A stretch of DNA of 64,000 nt from the NCBI GenBank assembly GCA_026874595.1, contig CM049312.1:28921456-28985455 (forward strand). Direction: 5' to 3'. The notes under the pieces are model-generated. The model saw only the letters and a program-made list of their open reading frames with translations. It ran no database searches and was not told the origin of the DNA. The position numbers were made by a program, and so were the translations under genes. Origin of the DNA: Sipunculus nudus (Eukaryota; Annelida; Sipuncula; Golfingiida; Sipunculidae). Positions 25,651 through 38,018 of the stretch are shown piece by piece; position 1 is the first letter of the stretch; each line of letters begins with the position of its first letter.

Positions 25651-28429
25651 ACTATAGGGCAACGCATTTCAAGCGGGGTCTTAATAATCTTAGAGTCAAG
25701 TAGATATTTAATAATAATGAAATGTCATTCACTCATTCTTAGTAAATTTTACAAGTTATTAAAACTGATGGACAGGGACCCCCCCCCCCCCCCTCAATTG
25801 TGTTCAATGCTGTTTAGTATCAAGGTAGATCGGTAGTATTTGACACATAACAAAGTTAGTAAGAAGTCAGTTCATCAAGGAGTATACACATACAAACTGT
25901 GATGTGATTGATCTTGATAAGTAATGAGTACATATGGTGCCTTTAATGTGAGAGTATCATCAATAATGTAGCATAAAGGTTTAAGGCATGAACTGCTTCC
26001 TGAAGTATTAAGCTAGGGACATCTAATTTTCAAGCCCTGCCAGTTTCACACCCATCAAACATGACATATATGATGATGCATTTCAGAAATATTTGATGGA
26101 ACGAAGTAAACAATAACATGTACATGGATAGGTCACACTGGGACACTTAGTATCATTTACATTTAGTAATGGTATTCCATCATTCAAGAGCAGGCCAAGT
26201 CTCATGGCATTATATTTTTATAACTAACACTTAGACCAGCACTCAAAATTTGGTTTTTAAACTTTCTAAAGAAATATTACGGCAGGATAATTATTAATAA
26301 GTAGTTTCTAATAATAAATGCTTAACAGTACATCAATTAACTGTTCAAGTAAAACATTCTATTGTGCGAAATAAGTAATTTTTTCATAGCACCAGATCTG
26401 GTAGAATTTACGCTTGAGTATTCAAGGCTTCTGAAGGCATAGTTGCCAGAGTTGAAACAAAGGCATAACTTAACTGGATGTATTCAACTGTAAGCTTGGT
26501 GGGGGTTAAAATCAGTAGGATGGTCCTGTGACCTTGACCTATGAACTTGTTACCTCAAAATCAATTGGAATCCTTCTCTATTGGTAGGTGACCCATAAGT
26601 GAAAAAGAGAAGGGGTTTAAATAGTTGGCTTATAAGTTCAAAAGCTTTAATATTTGGCTTAAATTTTCAATAAGCTTTTGAAAGCAGTGGTTCCTGTGAG
26701 CTAGAACTTTGCCCTTGTAACCTAAAAACTGAATGGAATCTTACCATATCAGTTGGTGAGCTGTATGTTAAACATGGGAAGTTTCAGCTGAAAGGTTTGG
26801 CTAAAATGCCTGTCACAACCACAAATTAATCCATGAAGCCTATTTTGAGATATTTAACATATTAAGTGATTTTCTTCGAAAAAGGGATCTATTCCAGATC
26901 AAGTTCACTTATAGCAAAGGTCATGGCCCCCTTTTGGACAAGCTTTGTTGTCTAACTCATGTCTACCAACTTGCAATTTTGAAAAAGATGCATGTGTACA
27001 GAGTAGTTATCAACGTCAGTAGGACTGCACGTGTTAAAACCATAGCACCCTTGACTCCTCAAGCTGGAGATACATTAAAGTGATCCTCCATCTTTTCCTG
27101 GATCCTCTTAAAAATCTGTCAACCAAAAAATTAATAAAAATCCATGCTCAACCTGATGACCTATTTAGTACTGATGAAAAAAGCCTGACAGACAAAGAGT
27201 AAGACAAACTGAGATGATCACATGACCTCTATGAACAAAAAATAATATGAAAAACATTATGCTTCATCAAACTAAGTGCATGTCTTGAGGAACCTGAAAG
27301 CAATGATAATCCCATCCTCCACAACCACAAAAGCTTAAAGTGTCCTGTATTTTCAATTTAGAGTCTGAACGGGTCTGGACTTGAGCCTGTCTGGTGTATG
27401 TCTGGAAGATAATAAGTCAATTAAACCAGCCTGTGCATATTCTGTGCTCTTTATTGCATACCGGTACTATATTAAGCCAACTGATTTCTCCTTTGACAAT
27501 CAAACCATAAAATTATCGTTTTTTAAGTGAAATGCCCATTTACAGAACAAATTTTATATTCAACACAATGCAAATTAAGAAAAAATTTCATATAAAAATA
27601 AAGGTGTATATAAAAGAACATATTGCTGCTTGTACAGTTGTAACCATGGTGATGCTCCAAGAGATGGTAACAGAAATGGCATCTTCACATCCAACAAAAT
27701 CATATATAACTTTTCTTCCATTCTGACACCATGTGACAATAGGGTCAAACTTATTCCCTGTTTGATCACTGAACATAGGAATTTTTACTGTTAAATAATG
27801 CAGAATAAAACAGCAACATGCCAGTACAAGTAGCTTTTGAATGGCCAGATATCTGGATTCAGGGTAAATATGCTGAACAAAAAGTTAAAATTCACTTGAG
27901 AGATTTAAAGTTTCTTTAACTAGATTCCTGTCAAAGAAATTAAATTCCCTGAGGGTTTTTAACAAATGTGGCTATTTGACATTGATGATCGTGTTTCCAC
28001 CAGATTGGATGGTTTCAATACCTTACGGATAAGTTTTCCTCTAATATGATTCCTAATATGATCTCAAAGGAAATATGTGCTTTATCTTGAAGAAATTTTG
28101 AAATATCTGATGTTTTTTTTAAATTGGTAAGAGAGCATAAAAGGACTTACCATAGTGATCCACACAATCTAATTTTGAATACTTTTTTTATTATCAAGCA
28201 GCATGTAATAGACACCTGCAGTTCTTTAACTTTATACATAATATATTCATTTTAAATAAATATAGCTTTTATTGTATCCATCAGTTGATACCATAAGTTA
28301 ATGACCGTAATGATTTATCAATGATTAGTTAAAAGTCAAGTGGCAATTCATGTTCAACGAGCATTTTGTCAGGTATGCAGAATTTGTCATAAATTATAAA
28401 ACTTCTAAGGAAACAGGGAATTGATACAT
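25651..28429. other. intronic or intergenic DNA with decayed repeats
   Basis: C15 run at 25779-25793. A degenerate TGACCTTGACC-family element spans about 26500-26960 (TCCTGTGACCTTGACCTATG). The only protein-like frame is the weak one at 27588-27776. Confidence 0.5.
27588..27776 (-). CDS. weak candidate exon or short ORF
   Basis: On the minus strand, after an acceptor-like TTATTTAACAG just above this interval, the frame begins VKIPMFSDQTGNKFDPIVTW, then continues CQNGRKVIYDFVGCEDAISV before becoming low-complexity. It shares the FDPI start, an acidic-D-A-(V/I)-S-V core and the nucleotides ATCACCATGGT with the 10.2-kb candidate, so the two could be diverged duplicates. A second overlapping minus frame is also open. 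No good donor is visible. Listed because it is one of few protein-like frames here; it may be noncoding. Confidence 0.2.
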   Translation of the reverse strand: MFSDQTGNKFDPIVTWCQNGRKVIYDFVGCEDAISVTISWSITMVTTVQAAICSFIYTFIFI

Positions 28430-28559
28430 TTTGATACCTAAGATTTCCAAATGCATCTGTGATTGTGATGGTGCTTATGTGAGATTCTCAGCAATTCTAC
28501 CTAGAAAATATTCTGGGCATACTTTAATTAAATTACAGCCTCTTCAGGGTAAAAGAATA

Positions 28560-28910
28560 AAAGGATGTGAACTACGCTCCCGAGGCAGCGGAAAACTTGC
28601 GCTTCTAAATAAGCTTCTATTTTTTTAACGCTGCCTGCTTTGACCGTTTATGATGCACTTTAACACCAGGTGGTGCACATTGGCCTGTCTGCTTAAAAAA
28701 CTGCTGATGTGACTATCAGCCAACCAAATGCAAGTCAACACACTCGACAGGCATCAGGCTCCGCCCAGAAACCACGTGTTGGGCAATTCTCTCTGAGCCT
28801 GTGGCCTGTTCAAACTGTTGCCAAGGCAATGAGCTGTCACTCAAAACGAAATGAACAACACTGGCTTTGTGTATTCCTCGCTTGGCTGGTAAGGGGCATG
28901 TAGGTATCCC
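28560..28910. promoter_or_regulatory. GC-raised candidate regulatory region with RFX X-box-like and E-box motifs
   Basis: Within an AT-rich stretch, this segment contains GTTGCCAAGGCAAT at 28817-28830, close to the RFX X-box consensus, a CACGTG E-box at about 28774, and GC-rich flanks. No transcription start or adjacent exon was identified, so the assignment is inferential. Confidence 0.3.
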
Positions 28911-28919
28911 CAGAATTAA

Positions 28920-29379
28920 AAATTTGATACAAAACCACCAGTATCTTTATAATTAACGCATGGATTGCAATAAATCTTGCCTTTAATATTGACCCTGACT
29001 AGTTTCTTCAGGTCCCAAAACTGGTGGCTCCACCTGTATTTTTTCAAACTTTTACCATTTTTTTAGACTGTCAAATGACAGCAATTATGTCAGTTTCTCA
29101 GCTGTAGTTCCATCTAGTGTCCTGATCCCTGGTGTGTTTATTGATTATGACTGGTTTCTTCAGTTCCTGTATATTTTCTCTTTTTGATGCATTTTCTCCA
29201 TTTTGAGACTGCAAATTGCCAAATTATAAAGATACTATCAGATGGGCAACTGCTGTTTCATCTGTGTCCTGAAACCATGTTTTGTTTATTAGGGCCCCGC
29301 TTAAATAAGCGGATAACCTATATTAATCATGATGATAACTCCAGTTTGGATTGACATATATATTTCAAACTTGACGTAT
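28920..29379 (-). mobile_element. fragments of GGTGGC(G)CCACC and TGACATATAT repeat families
   Basis: Two diverged copies of a unit with CTAGTTTCTTCAGGTCC and TGGTTTCTTCAGTTCC lie here, the first with GGTGGCTCCACC at about 29022. They lead into CCAGTTTGGATTGACATATA, which borders the palindromic module. These look like truncated non-autonomous elements. Confidence 0.5.
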
Positions 29380-29640
29380 ATGTCAAGGCCCAGATCGCGA
29401 TCTGGACGGATCTTAGATCTGTCCAGCCCAAATTGCGGTCGCAGTTCAGGCTGGCCCAAACTGCGATCACAATTCAGGCTAGCCAGATCTTAGATCTGTC
29501 CAGCCCAGATTGCGATCGCAGTTTAGTCTGGCCAGATTGTGATCCTGTCTTTTTTGCTGCAGGATCGCAATCTTGGCTGGACAGATCTTAGATCTGTCCA
29601 GCCTAGATTACAATCCTAAACTTGACCAGCCCATATTGCG
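29380..29640 (+). repeat. palindromic module repeat (left arm of inverted pair)
   Basis: Three near-perfect palindromes around AGATCTTAGATCT (29404-29424, 29483-29501, 29579-29599) alternate with GATTGCGATCGCAGTTT-like boxes. An inverted counterpart with three AGATCTAAGATCT palindromes lies at 40020-40275. Confidence 0.85.
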
Positions 29641-29870
29641 ATCCATGCTTTTACTATCACAGGAGTGAAACATTGGATGTTTTACCAACTTATTTGGTAT
29701 TGCATGGTACCATTTCCCCATAATAAATACATTTTTAATACAAAAAGGCACTTTTCACTCCTTCCTATCACAGGAGTGAAACATGGGATGTTTCACCAAC
29801 TTATTTAGTTTTGCACAGTACCATTTCTCCATATTTAATACAAATTAAGGCCTAATACAAAAAGGTTCAT
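29640..29870 (+). repeat. two-copy tandem unit, ~111-bp period
   Basis: CTATCACAGGAGTGAAACAT at about 29655 recurs near 29765, followed in both by GGATGTTT-ACCAACTTATT and GGTACCATTT-like text. A reverse-complement copy is at about 39930-40025 (TCACTCCTGTGATAGC). Confidence 0.8.
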
Positions 29871-30300
29871 GCAAAAAATGCTGCTTGTTGAAAAAGGTAA
29901 AAAAAAAAACAATTTTAGGCAGTTGCTAAAATGCAAAGCCCATGTAAGTCATCATGCAATCCCAAGTAATTATTTTGAAATTAACCTTGAGGCTATCATC
30001 TAAATATTATACTTTCATCCATCATGTATCTTTTAAAAATTCAATATTTTTTATAAACCTTAATATTATGTATTATATATATTTGTTACCAGTAGATGTT
30101 CTGCTTGACTCATTGGATTTGGTCTGATTAATTAGTTACCTATTCATGGTGCCTGGAATCCTTTGATCTTTCCATGTGCTTAAATAAACTGACTGATATA
30201 ATTCATAACTATAGCAAGCTATATTAAAATATAAATTGTTGTTTTTTTTTATTCATGTTTTTGTAATACCTTTCACAAAATTTGTCTACTATAAACATGA

Positions 30301-31855
30301 ACAAGAGGCCCATGGGCCATGACGCTCAGCTGAACTTGAATTACAAGCATGTTTTGCATGCAAAATCTAATGAATATGTAGTCATCAGACATTAGTTTTA
30401 ACTGGTATTGCAAGAATTAAATTTTAACCATATTCAACTTATATTAACTGAAGGCAATGAAGAACCTGGGAAAAAATTGAACAAACTACAATATAAAAAA
30501 TCTTTAATAAACATCATAAAATGGTCAATTACTCGGTTCAATTCACCAATTAAAAAAAAAAACTTGATTAACTATTTCATTTATCTTGTCACCATGGAAT
30601 ATATGTATCTGTAAAAATTAGAAAAATGAAGGTGGTGCCACCACTCTACAGGAAATGATGAAACACTCCATGATCAATATACATGTATGGAAAGAATCAA
30701 GGCAATCAATGTATTAGTTATTCAGAAAATTTTCAATCATCTATCTCGGGGAACTTACAAGCCCAATAGGTTGAAGGATATGGGTAACAGAGACCTAATT
30801 TCAGGTTTGGAAGGAGATTTTTGATGGACCTCCCAGGATATCAAGTAAGAAGATTCTAGGTCCAACTGTTACAATTTGTGCCCTGTTAATGGATGACCAC
30901 TTTATTTGAAGGTGTCAAAAATAGTGAAACAAATATGTAAAATAAAAAAATATAGCTGGCACCACCAGTCTGAAGGAACTTATGAAACATTCAATGATTA
31001 ATATGCAAAAAAAAAAAATGGGAATCAATGCATTACTTATTCAGATCCTGGAGCTTATGTATCATATTTTTAATTATTCTTGGGGCAGTACTTATGATCC
31101 CCATAGCTCAAAGGATATGAAGGTGTCAAAAATAGAATAAAAAATGCATAACAATTCGAAAGAAATACAGATGGTGCCACCAGTCTGCAGGAATTGATGA
31201 AACACTCCATGATCAACATGCATGCAAAGAATCATGGTGATCAATCCATTAGTTATTCAGATACTGGGGCCTTTGTGTCAAATTTTTAATTATTCTGGGG
31301 GATGTTTCTGAGCCCCATAGCTCGAAGGATATGCATAACAGAGACCTATTTCAGGTTTCCAAGGAGATTTTTCATGGTCCCCTCTTGAATTCAAGTTGGA
31401 AGATTCTACGTCCAATGGTTATGATTTGTGCCCTGTTTACAGATGACCGCATCTTTGAAGGTCTCATAAATAGAGAAAAAAATGCATAACAATTCGAAAA
31501 AATACAGGTGGCACCACCACTCAGCAGGAACTGATGAAACACTCCATGATGAATATGCATGCGAAGAATCATGGCAATCAATGCATAAGTTTTTCAGATA
31601 CTGGAGCTTTTGTATAAAATTTTGATTATTCTGGTAGGTACTTCAGAGCCCCATATCTCGCAGGATATGGGTAACACAAACCTAATTTCAGGTTTTCTTG
31701 GAGATTTTTTTCATGGACCTCCCTGGATGTCAATATAGAAGATTCCAAGTCCATGGTTATGATTTGTGCCTGGTTAACAGACAGAGAGACAGACGGACGA
31801 CGGACAAAGAGTGGTCACTATAGCTTTAATGACATTCAGTCAGCTGAACCAAAAA
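30301..31855 (+). mobile_element. non-autonomous element: 5' cap, about four ~335-bp tandem monomers, 3' hairpin cap
   Basis: The 5' cap reads ACAAGAGGCCCATGGGCC then CGCTCAGCTGAAC. Monomers start at palindromic boxes at 30631, 30955, 31171 and 31507. The 3' cap has a GACAGACGGACGACGGAC tract then CACTATAGCT...ATTCAGTCAGCTGAACC. No transposase frame. Architecture (sub-terminal inverted CTCAGCTGA, internal tandem repeats, 3' hairpin) resembles Helentron-associated or bivalve 'pearl'-type elements; this family assignment is inference. Confidence 0.7.
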
Positions 31856-33037
31856 ATCTTAAAAAATCGATAAATACAGGTGGTGCCACCAGTCTGCAGA
31901 AACTGATGGAACATTCCATGACCAATATCCATGAAAAGAATTATGGTGATCAATGCATTAGTTTATCAGATACTTAAGCTTTTGTATCAAATTTTCCATT
32001 ATTCTTGGGGGTACTTCAGAGCCCCATAGCTCAGAGATTTTGGGTAACAGAGACCTAATTTCAAGTTTCCATGGAGACTTTTCATGGGTCTCCCTGTCTG
32101 TCAAGAATGAAGATTCTAGGTCCAGTCGTTACAATTTGTACCCTGTTGACAGATAACTACATCCTTAAAGGTCTCAAAATTAGAGAAAAAAAAATTGTGA
32201 AAATTTGAAAAAATACAGGTGGCACCACCAGTCTGCAGGAACTGATGGAACATCTCTTGATCAATATGTATGCAAAAAATCATGACCATCAGTGTTGTAG
32301 TTATTGAGATGTTGCAGTTTGTTTTTATCAAATTTTCCATTACTCTGGGGGCTTATTGGGAGCCCATCACACAGCTCAAAGTATATGGGTAACAGAGTCT
32401 TTATTTCAGGTTTCCATGGAGACTTTTCATGGACCAATCAGTGTGTCAAGAATGAAGATTCTAGGTCCAGTCTTTATGATTTGTGCCCTGTTCACATTTT
32501 TAAAGGTCTCAAAAATAGAGAAAACAATTCGTAAAAATTGAAAAATACAGGTGGCGCCACCAGTCTGCAGAAACTGATGAAACATCTCATCATCAATAAG
32601 TATGCCAAAAATCATGACCATCAGTGATGTAGTTAATGAGATATTGAAGTTTTTGTATGAAATTTTTGACAATTCTGGGGGGTAATTTGGGGTCCCATAG
32701 CTTGAAGGATATGGGTAGCAGAGACCTAATTTCAGGTTTCCATTGAGACTTTTCATGGGTCTCTAAGTGTGTCAAGAATGAAGATTCTAGGTCCAGTCGT
32801 TAAGATTTGCACCACGTTAACAGATGACAGCATCCTTAAAGGTCTCAAAAATAGAGGAAAAAATCTTAAAAAAATCTAACAATACAGGTGGCGCCACCAG
32901 TCTGCAGGAACTGATGGAACATCTGATCATCAATACGTATGCCAAAAATCATGACCATCAGTGATGTAGTTAATGAGATATTGAAGTTTTTGTATGACAT
33001 TTTGACAATTCTGGGGGGTAATTTGGGGCCCCATAGC
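31856..33037 (+). repeat. tandem ~335-bp monomers, left part of split array
   Basis: Palindromic monomer starts are at 31879, 32218, 32550 and 32887 (spacings 339, 332, 337). Each unit runs through CAGTCTGCAGGAACTGATGG, a CCCCATAGCT box, AACAGAGACCTAATTTCAGG and GAAGATTCTAGGTCCAGTCG. The array breaks at 33037 inside a GGGGCCCCATAGC box. Confidence 0.9.
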
Positions 33038-35485
33038 GACAGCTTGTCACCCAAAACGTCGATTTTAGATGAACTGAAAACGATGGGGTGACAGTACAAG
33101 CTATTGGGTTCGCATCAATTCTAGTATGTGCAGATGTGCACGCCATTTCTGACACTACTTTTTAATTTTCATCTACTTCTAGAACTGTCATTTTCCTGAG
33201 TTAAGACAAAAAGTGACGTTATTCTGTTGGGGAAAATAATAATTATTACATCCACGGTTGACTTACGTGTATTCGTGCAGCAGTTTTTAATTCCGAGGCT
33301 GGTTTTACTCGAAAAACTCGTCTCCACGTCTGTCAGCGGGAGAACCATAACTTCCGGTAGGGGATTTCCAAACGGCTATGTGTAAAACTCGGAAGTCCGA
33401 AGTCGGAAGCAAGGACTTTTTTTAAAGCAATGATCGAAGCATAATTAAAATGTTACTACATCAATGGAAAGTACCTTATTATTTTTATTGATAGAATAAG
33501 GTCTTTTCTATCATTATGTAAAATAATCAAAGTTATCCATCCGAAGTTATAAACTATTTTATGCTCGGAAATGCCAGGTTATGGTCCAAATGTGTAAAAC
33601 TCGGAAGCCAGTAATGGCTAATGCACTGGTCTTCATATCGTCAGCAAACGTGTCAAGCATTTTCAGTTTCTTCAGTATCATATATTTTTCATAAACTCAA
33701 TCGGTTTTGTAACATTCATGATGCTTTTTTTATAATATATTATATTGATATTTTATTTCATTTTGTAAAACAAGATTATTTTAAGTCATCAATATTTTAC
33801 GCTGTTACCGCATTTTATGTTGGCTGAAACATGAAAAAAAAAATAAAGGTTTTGATAATATTTTATACATGTGCCCCTATAAAAATCACCCTGATAATAT
33901 CATAGAGACTTAAACAGAAAATTTGACAGAACCAAAAAACGTCCAGTTAATGTTTCTACAAGTTGTTTCGAACAAAATATTTTATTTTTAATGTATAAAT
34001 TGAAAAACCTTTTCCTCTTCCATTGACCAAAAATTTCATCAGGATTATGAATCTCTTAGACTCTTATCTATTATGTAATACTTTTTATGCCAAATTATAT
34101 TTTACATTTCATGGTCCGGTTGCACACATTGATTTATATATATATTATGTAAACAAAATTGTAATTTCTTATGGAGATCCTTATAATCGTACAGTAATAT
34201 GAAGTTGAAGGAAGCACATTCTGGTTAGACGCCCTTATCATGCACATATCATAACGTTTGAGAGTGAAATCAGTTGCAAACATACTTTAATATCTTAATA
34301 AATATCCATATATTTGAAGTTGAAATGTGATGTTGAAACATCAGGAGTGAAATTATTATAATATTAATAACGAGATTGATAAAGTTTGAAAGAAAGAGTA
34401 AAAAACTTGAAAAAGAATTTATTTTAGTTTTAAAAAAATATTTGCTTAAATTCACAAATCGATCAGATGTTATAATAACACATGTATAAGTATGTTATAT
34501 ATTATCTGGACTGTTGTATCCCTTTTCTAAGATATAAATTTTACATTTTTTTTAAATATCGTTGAACTCTAACATATTGAAAGACATTTCGTTTTGCATA
34601 TGATACATGTATGTTTGTTCCAGCGATGACCTACTGGGATATATTGAATTTTCATATTTGTTCAACGTATGGAAAATATATTAATATTTTTTATTTTGAA
34701 TGACATCGTAATTTATAACTGTATTTTTAATGCCGTATTAGGGTTTATTATACCATATTTATTATTCAGTGGTGCTTCCATAGAGGGCGCAAGCCCGTTC
34801 AGACGTAATATCTCTCACTTTATCGAGTTCTTTTCCCATTTATTCGTAATTAATTTTCATTTCTTTTCCAGATTACTTTTTTATTCCCTAGCAATTTCAT
34901 TATTATATTTATTACTTTCCAATTCATAAATTGGTGATTTACTGCACTGAGAGAGCATCCAAATATATACTAGTATAATGAGAGAGGAAGTATTTCCGTT
35001 ATCACACTTTTCTCGATAATAACACCGACGAATCCCAATCCCCCCATGCACGGTCTCCCCACAGAGCTGAGCTCGGGGTGGGATTGACCGTGAAAAATCT
35101 CACGGCTCTTCGGCTGATACTCAGACTGGCGCACTGTGTTCTGCTGTCCGAGCCTGTGCGCTCACAGATCACAAATGTCGGAAAAAAATGCAGAGATTGT
35201 CATAAGACTTAATCATATCAACTATTTAACAATGAATACTACATTTAAATACAAGGAGTGACATTTGCCAGTTATAAATATATAGACGCGCATTTCATCA
35301 TTGACATTAACATGTTACGAACTTTTGAATATTTGGACTTTCCAGTTTATACCGTAATTTTATAGAAATATAGATATTAAAGCCCAACAACCTAAAGTTT
35401 GAATACATTGTTCAAAAACATGTAGAAGAAAAGTTACGGAACAGAAAATCAATCATAATCTTGAGATGGGATGAAATATATTACG

Positions 35486-35526
<41 letters not shown>

Positions 35527-36232
35527 TTTACAAATAAAAAAATTAAGAACTTATAGTTTTCCGATTATGTATCATGTTTTGTATTATACACTCATTAAAA
35601 GCAGAATCATGCATAAGCAATTTTAATATATGCATGCAACTATAATTATAATGAAACTGCATTTGGGCACAAGTTTACCAGTGCGTCTCTGTGACTTACG
35701 AGTTATACACATTGGGTAACATCCAAGTACTTCTGACTGACTTCCGAGATGGCTTCCGAGCACAAAATCTTCCATAACGTTCAGATTAAACAATGGATAA
35801 CTATTATTCTTCACAGAATGATGAAAAAGATCTTATTCTATCGGGGAAAAACAAAACGGTATTGAAGCGTTAGCATTTTGTATATGCTTTAAACTGCTTT
35901 TGTTGGTTTCCGGCTTCCGGCTTCCGACTTCCAAGTTTGCATACACGACCGCGCCATGACACATTTAGTTTTGAATGAGAAGTACCGCTTCATGTGAATC
36001 GGTGCCACAGTGATGAAAGGAGGTAATAAATGTAATTAATTTTGTGTAACAACACTTTTTCTTCGATATTAAGCACATATAATACGACTTCATAAGCCTG
36101 TGATGCCAAATAATACCAGACAGGAAATATTTTGATCCGACCCTTAGAATGGGCGTTCTGTTGTGACTGCCATCATGACTCCAGGCCCTATCAGTTTTTT
36201 CCGAAGGCCTGAGTGTCATGTTGTCATGGCTA
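33038..36232. mobile_element. 3.2-kb insertion splitting the tandem array, flanked by 13-bp duplication
   Basis: GGGGCCCCATAGC is present immediately before (33025-33037) and after (36233-36245) this segment, and the monomer sequence resumes exactly there, consistent with a target-site duplication. Inside are inverted sub-terminal boxes of CGGAAGTCCGAAGTCGGAAG type (33390-33412) and GGCTTCCGACTTCCAAG type (35920-35940), a (TA)n run at 35489-35522, and a GC-rich hairpin-prone block at 35030-35180. No open frame of useful length and no recognised transposase; identity unknown. An intact segment captured during array rearrangement is the alternative. Confidence 0.6.
35489..35522. repeat. (AT)n microsatellite
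   Basis: About 17 AT units. Confidence 0.95.
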
Positions 36233-38018
36233 GGGGCCCCATAGCTTGAAGGATATGGGTAGCAGAGACCTAATTTCAGGTTTCCATTGAGACTTTTCAT
36301 GGGTCTCTAAGTGTGTCAAGAATGAAGATTCTAGGTCCAGTCGTTACGATTTGTGCCACATTAACAGATGACAGCATCCTCAAAGGTCTCAAAAATAGAG
36401 GAAAAAATCTTTAAAAATCTAACAATACAGGTGGTGCCACCAGTCTGCAGGAACTGATGGAACATCTCATGATCAATATGTATGCCAAAAATCATTACCA
36501 TCAGTGATGTAGTTATTGAGATATTGAAGTTTTTGTAAGAAGTTTCCATGGAGACTTTTCATGGGTCTCCCTGTCTGTCAAGAATGAAGATTCTAGGTCC
36601 AGTCGTTACAATTTGTACCCTGTTGACAGATAACTACATCCTTAAAGGTCTCAAAATAAGAGAAAAAAAAATTGTGAAAATTTGAAAAAATACAGGTGGC
36701 ACCACCTGTCTGCAGGAACTGATGGAACATCTCTTGATCAATATGTATGCAAAAAATCATGACCATCAGTGTTGTAGTTATTGAGATGTTGCAGTTTGTT
36801 TTTATCAAATTTTCCATTACTCTGGGGGCTAATTGGGAGCCCATCACACAGCTCAAAGTATATGGGTAACAGAGTCTTTATTTCAGGTTTCCATGGAGAC
36901 TTTTCATGGACCTATCAGTGTGTCAAGAATGAAGATTCTAGGTCCAGTCTTTATGATTTGTGCCCTGTTCACATTTTTAAAGGTCTCAAAAATAGAGAAA
37001 ACAATTCGTAAAAATTGAAAAATACAGGTGGCGCCACATCTGATCATCAATACGTATGCCAAAAATCATGACCATCAGTGATGTAGTTAATGAGATATTG
37101 AAGTTTTTGTATGACATTTTGACAATTCTGGGGGGTAATTTGGGGCCCCATAGCTCAAAGGATATGAGTAACAGAGACCTAATTTCAGGTTTCCATGGAG
37201 ACTTTTCATAGGTCTCTAAGTGTTTCGAGAATGAAGATTCTAGGTCTAGTCGTTACCATTTGTGCCACATTAACAGATGACAGCATCCTCAAAGGTCTCA
37301 AAAATAGAGGAAAAAATCTTAAAAAATCTAACAATACAGGTGGTGCCACCAGTCTGCAGGAACTGATGGAACATCTCATGATCAATATGTATGCCAAAAA
37401 TCATTACCATCAGTGATGTAGTTATTGAGATATTGAAGTTTTTGTAAGAAATTTTTGACTAATCAAGGGGGTACTTTTGGGCCCCATAGCTCAAAGGATA
37501 TGGGTAACAGAGACCTAATTCTCGTTTCCAAGGAGATTTTTTCATTGACCTCTCAATGTCTCAAGAATGAAGATTCTAGGTCTAGTCTTTACGATTTGTG
37601 CCTTGTTAACAGATGTTCACATTTTTAAAGGTCTCAAAAATAGAGAAATAAGTTCATAAAAAATAAAAAAATACAGGTGGCGCCACCAGTCTGCAGGAAC
37701 TGATGGAACATCTTATGATCAATATGTATCCAAAAAATCATGACCATCAGTGATGTAGTTAATGAGATATTGAAGTTTTTGTATGAAATTTTTTACTTTC
37801 CTGGGGGGTACTTTGGGGCCCCATAGCTCGAAGGATATGGGTAACAGAGACCTAATTTCTGGTTTCCAAGGAGATTTTTCATGGACCTCTCAGAATGCCA
37901 AGTTATAAGGTTCTAGGTCCAGTGGTTACGATTGGTGCCTGGTTAACGGACGGACAGACGGACGACGGACAAAGAGTGATCGCTATAGCTCAGATGACTT
38001 TCAGTCAGCTGAGCTAAA
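36233..38018 (+). repeat. tandem ~335-bp monomers, right part of split array, with 3' hairpin cap
   Basis: Monomer palindromes at 36430, 36695, 37027 (truncated), 37339 and 37676. The cap at 37938-38018 has GGACGGACAGACGGACGAC, then GATCGCTATAGCTCAGATGA and CAGTCAGCTGAGCTAAAAA. The stretch 36546-37035 is almost identical to 32069-32558. Confidence 0.9.

Noticed and set aside
32304-37018. Pairs of nearly identical 61-76-codon frames
   Set aside because: They are translations of the ~335-bp repeat monomers and their near-identical duplicate; no selection for coding is suggested.
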